This document shows, piece after piece, positions 5,849-7,827 of a DNA stretch of 7,827 bases. A program made the translations under genes and the position numbers. This DNA comes from an uncultured Verrucomicrobiota bacterium (GTDB lineage: Bacteria > Verrucomicrobiota > Verrucomicrobiia > Limisphaerales > UBA9464). The notes beneath the pieces were generated by a model that did not search any database, was not told the DNA's origin, and worked only from the letters and a program-made list of their open reading frames with translations. Each line of letters begins with the position of its first letter. The stretch's first letter is position 1. The stretch spans positions 1 through 7,827 of the forward strand of contig CAIPFS010000410.1 of NCBI GenBank assembly GCA_903864375.1, read 5' to 3'.

Positions 5849-7218
5849 GACGCCGCAGCGGCAAGTTCCGGCCAAAGGTGGGCCGCCATGCGCATGCCCC
5901 CGGCGTAAGCGTCGAGGGAAAATTTTTCATTGGGGGAATGCGGATTGTCGTCCGGGAGCGACATGCCGAGCAGCAGGGTTTCCACCCCCAAATGGCGCTT
6001 GAATGCCGAGACAATGGGAATACTTCCGCCCTCCCGCATGATGATGGCCTCGTGTCCAAAACCGGCCGTAAGTGCTCTCAAAGCGGCCTGAGCCTGCGGG
6101 CCTTCGGGCGAAACCAGATAAGGGGCCCCCCCGTGTCCCGGAACAATCGTCAGCCGAACGGTGGGGGGACAAAGCCGGCGCAGGTGAGCGGCCACCGCTT
6201 CGGCGATGACTTCCGGTGTCTGGTCGGGGACCAGGCGGATGGTGATTTTGGCCTTGGCCCAGGACGGGATGATGGTCTTGCTGCCCTCTCCCTGATAGCC
6301 GCTGGTCAGACCATTGATTTCAAAGGTCGGACGGGAGGTGCGTCGTTCCTCGGTCGTGAACCCTGCCTCGCCAAAAAGCTCGGTCACACCCAGCAATGCG
6401 CGGTACGACTCCTCCTTGAAGGGGACCCGGGCCAATTGGGTCCGCTCGTAGTCTGAAAGGGTACGAACCTGATCATAAAAACCGGGCACGGTGATTCGTC
6501 CATGGGAATCCCGCAGGCCACCCAACAATTGGCAGAGCGCCATGGCCGGATTTTCAATGCTTCCGCCGAATAATCCCGAATGAAGATCGCGCGCGGGACC
6601 GTCGATCCGGACCTCCAGCGCCGTGATCCCACGCAATGCATAGGTGAGCGCCGGAAACTCAAGGCTTGGAATGCCATTGTCGGAAATGACCACGGCGTCG
6701 CACGCCAGCTCGGCGCGATGCCGGGGAAGAAACTCGTACAGGGATTCAGAACCGACCTCTTCCTCTCCTTCGATGAGGAACACGAGGTTTACCGGGAGCG
6801 GTAGACCTGAATGGAGCCATGCCTCCAACGCATTCAGGTGGGCCAGATGCTGGCCCTTGTTGTCGCAGATGCCACGGGCATAGACATTTCGACCCTCAAT
6901 GCGTGGCTCGAAGGGAGGCGACGTCCACAATTCGAACGGCTCCGGAGGTTGAACATCATAATGCCCGTAAACCAGAAAGGTTGGTTTGGAAGGGGACGCC
7001 TCAGGCGTGCGAGCCACAACGATGGGATGACCGGCAGTCTCGTGGGTGGTGGTCTCGAGCCCCAGGCCGATGCATCGCCGGGCCACCCAATCCGCCGCGC
7101 GTCGCATGTCCGGGGCGTGCTGTCGTTGGGCACTGACGCTGGGAATCCGGGCATAATCACAAAGATCTGCCACCCAGCGATCCTCATGCCGGCGGAGGTA
7201 TTCCAAAACTTCTTTCAC
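5845..7218 (-). CDS. M20-family zinc metallopeptidase (dipeptidase)
   Basis: This cytoplasmic di-zinc aminoacyl-dipeptidase-like enzyme of the carnosinase/PepV branch of M20 cleaves dipeptides or short peptides. From GTG 7218 it has 457 residues. The active site is complete: His86 and catalytic Asp88 in GHYDVQPP, bridging Asp119 in ARGICDNKG, catalytic Glu153 and metal Glu154 in EGEEEVGS, Asp180 in ISDNG, and His427 in NPHSPNEKF. The lid/dimerisation domain occupies about 197-320 and includes the DLHSG motif with His213. The open frame runs up to 7353, but that would overlap the upstream gene by 125 bp. GTG 7218 is 10 bp past that gene's stop, has AGGA 8 nt upstream, and gives a normal N-terminus (KEVLEYLRRHEDRWV), so I chose it. 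No signal peptide is present. The stop overlaps the GTPase start. Confidence 0.92.
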   Translation of the reverse strand: MKEVLEYLRRHEDRWVADLCDYARIPSVSAQRQHAPDMRRAADWVARRCIGLGLETTTHETAGHPIVVARTPEASPSKPTFLVYGHYDVQPPEPFELWTSPPFEPRIEGRNVYARGICDNKGQHLAHLNALEAWLHSGLPLPVNLVFLIEGEEEVGSESLYEFLPRHRAELACDAVVISDNGIPSLEFPALTYALRGITALEVRIDGPARDLHSGLFGGSIENPAMALCQLLGGLRDSHGRITVPGFYDQVRTLSDYERTQLARVPFKEESYRALLGVTELFGEAGFTTEERRTSRPTFEINGLTSGYQGEGSKTIIPSWAKAKITIRLVPDQTPEVIAEAVAAHLRRLCPPTVRLTIVPGHGGAPYLVSPEGPQAQAALRALTAGFGHEAIIMREGGSIPIVSAFKRHLGVETLLLGMSLPDDNPHSPNEKFSLDAYAGGMRMAAHLWPELAAAAS

Positions 7219-7226
7219 GCGATGAT

Positions 7227-7230
7227 TCCT
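7227..7230 (-). promoter_or_regulatory. Ribosome binding site deciding the peptidase start
   Basis: TCCT on the plus strand reads AGGA on the minus strand, 8 nt before GTG 7218 and overlapping the TAG stop (7231-7229) of the preceding gene. It supports the short GTG start over the 45-residue longer frame and implies translational reinitiation after the AsmA-like gene. Confidence 0.5.
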
Positions 7231-7827
7231 AGTTTTTCTTGGGAGATTCCGGACCTTTGGGAGTACCCGTGCCGAACAATCCCTCCAATCCCTTGATGGC
7301 ATTACCCAGGACGTTCGTCGAGGTCTGGTTGGTGGAACCGACGGATTGCCCAATCAAGTTCCCGAGGGCGCCTGCCGTGTTGCCAGCGACACCAAGAATG
7401 GCCTTCCCTCCCAGCAGTATCAACTTGGTTGTATCCGGTTTGGCTTCCGGGGATCCCACCGTTCCACGGACTGTCAGACACCCTTGCGGCAGGCTGAAAT
7501 AGTCTCCCGGTGTTCCCTTCAGGCTCAACTTCCTGGCCAGGGATTCCTTGAATCCGATGTCGATTGGGAAATCCATTGTGGAGTTGGTCAGGACAGGCAG
7601 GAGCGTCACGGTTCCGCCGGTTGTCCGGATTCGAAGGGCGGAGCTTTGGATCACGGCATCCGAGAAGGTTACTTTACCCCCGCCGGCACTTCCGCGAATC
7701 CGGAGGAATTGGAGGGGTTCCGCCTGAATCTGGTCAATCCAGCCATCCGCCTTGGCAACATCGGTTTTGTTGGTCGAGATGCCGGCATACTGGGAAAGAC
7801 GGCTCAAGGCCGCGGACGGATTGCTGA
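7229..7827 (-). CDS. AsmA-like envelope protein, C-terminal part (partial)
   Basis: The frame is open from the window end to TAG at 7231-7229, so this is the last roughly 199 residues of a longer protein; a TTG at 7807 is unlikely to be a real start. The segment alternates short beta-strand-like stretches: PLQFLRIRGSAGGGKVTFSD, AVIQSSALRIRTTGGTVTLL, LTVRGTVGSPEAKPD. This is the pattern of the C-terminal region of AsmA/TamB-like proteins, which span the periplasm and move or organise envelope lipids. A conserved-looking GT-x(5)-KPD block precedes a small, Gly/Ala/Asn-rich tail (AGNTAGALGNLIGQSVGSTN) and a charged end (GPESPKKN). The gene heads a minus-strand operon, ending 10 bp before the peptidase start. 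Family assignment is by pattern only and rests on the missing N-terminal part; another secreted beta-rich protein is possible. Confidence 0.5.
   Translation of the reverse strand, partial: SNPSAALSRLSQYAGISTNKTDVAKADGWIDQIQAEPLQFLRIRGSAGGGKVTFSDAVIQSSALRIRTTGGTVTLLPVLTNSTMDFPIDIGFKESLARKLSLKGTPGDYFSLPQGCLTVRGTVGSPEAKPDTTKLILLGGKAILGVAGNTAGALGNLIGQSVGSTNQTSTNVLGNAIKGLEGLFGTGTPKGPESPKKN

Noticed and set aside
5372..5908. Plus-strand open frame of 178 codons opposite the CobW-type GTPase.
   Set aside because: It mirrors the conserved GTPase frame, has no family resemblance, and no ribosome binding site or operon context.
7219..7353. Longer N-terminus (45 extra residues) for the M20 peptidase.
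   Set aside because: It would overlap the AsmA-like gene by 125 bp, reads as Arg/Pro-rich low-quality sequence, and the GTG 7218 start has a ribosome binding site.

Overview
The window is a gene-dense, GC-rich bacterial chromosome segment with no mobile element, RNA gene, CRISPR array or disrupted gene that I can see. Several traits suggest a Verrucomicrobiota-like (PVC group) organism: a secreted sugar/sorbosone dehydrogenase of the beta-propeller type common in that group, an AsmA-like envelope protein, and weak Shine-Dalgarno use with GTG starts. This placement is an inference; no marker gene is present to prove it.

Plus strand, 1-3513: a short AT-rich regulatory region (about 60-136) holds a strong inverted repeat, followed by a compact five-gene unit. 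It encodes a high-affinity metal ABC importer (binding protein ZnuA, ATPase ZnuC, permease ZnuB), a Fur-family repressor most likely Zur, and a small S4-domain RNA-binding protein of the Hsp15 type. Junctions are 4-bp ATGA, 11-bp and 4-bp ATGA overlaps, then a 9-bp gap, so the genes are almost certainly cotranscribed and translationally coupled. The three His ligands of ZnuA point to zinc rather than manganese. The obvious circuit is that Zur with zinc binds the repeat at 74-105 and shuts off its own operon; under zinc starvation importer, regulator and S4 protein are made together.

Plus strand, 3557-4852: a secreted six-bladed beta-propeller dehydrogenase of the glucose/sorbosone dehydrogenase (PQQ) family, without any haem domain. 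It may be read through from the zinc operon (43-bp gap) or have its own promoter.

Minus strand, 7827-4802: a second operon reading leftwards. It comprises the C-terminal part of an AsmA-like envelope protein (cut by the window end), an M20 zinc dipeptidase starting at GTG 7218, and a COG0523/CobW-family GTPase whose GTG start overlaps the peptidase stop as GTGA. COG0523 proteins are metallochaperones, often for zinc, so both operons have a zinc theme. The GTPase gene converges on the dehydrogenase gene with a 51-bp overlap, and a 9-bp-stem hairpin lies just past the dehydrogenase stop, inside the GTPase gene.

The most notable signals are the putative Zur operator, the peptidase-metallochaperone coupling, and the S4 protein carried in a zinc operon. 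I found no clearly new type of system.
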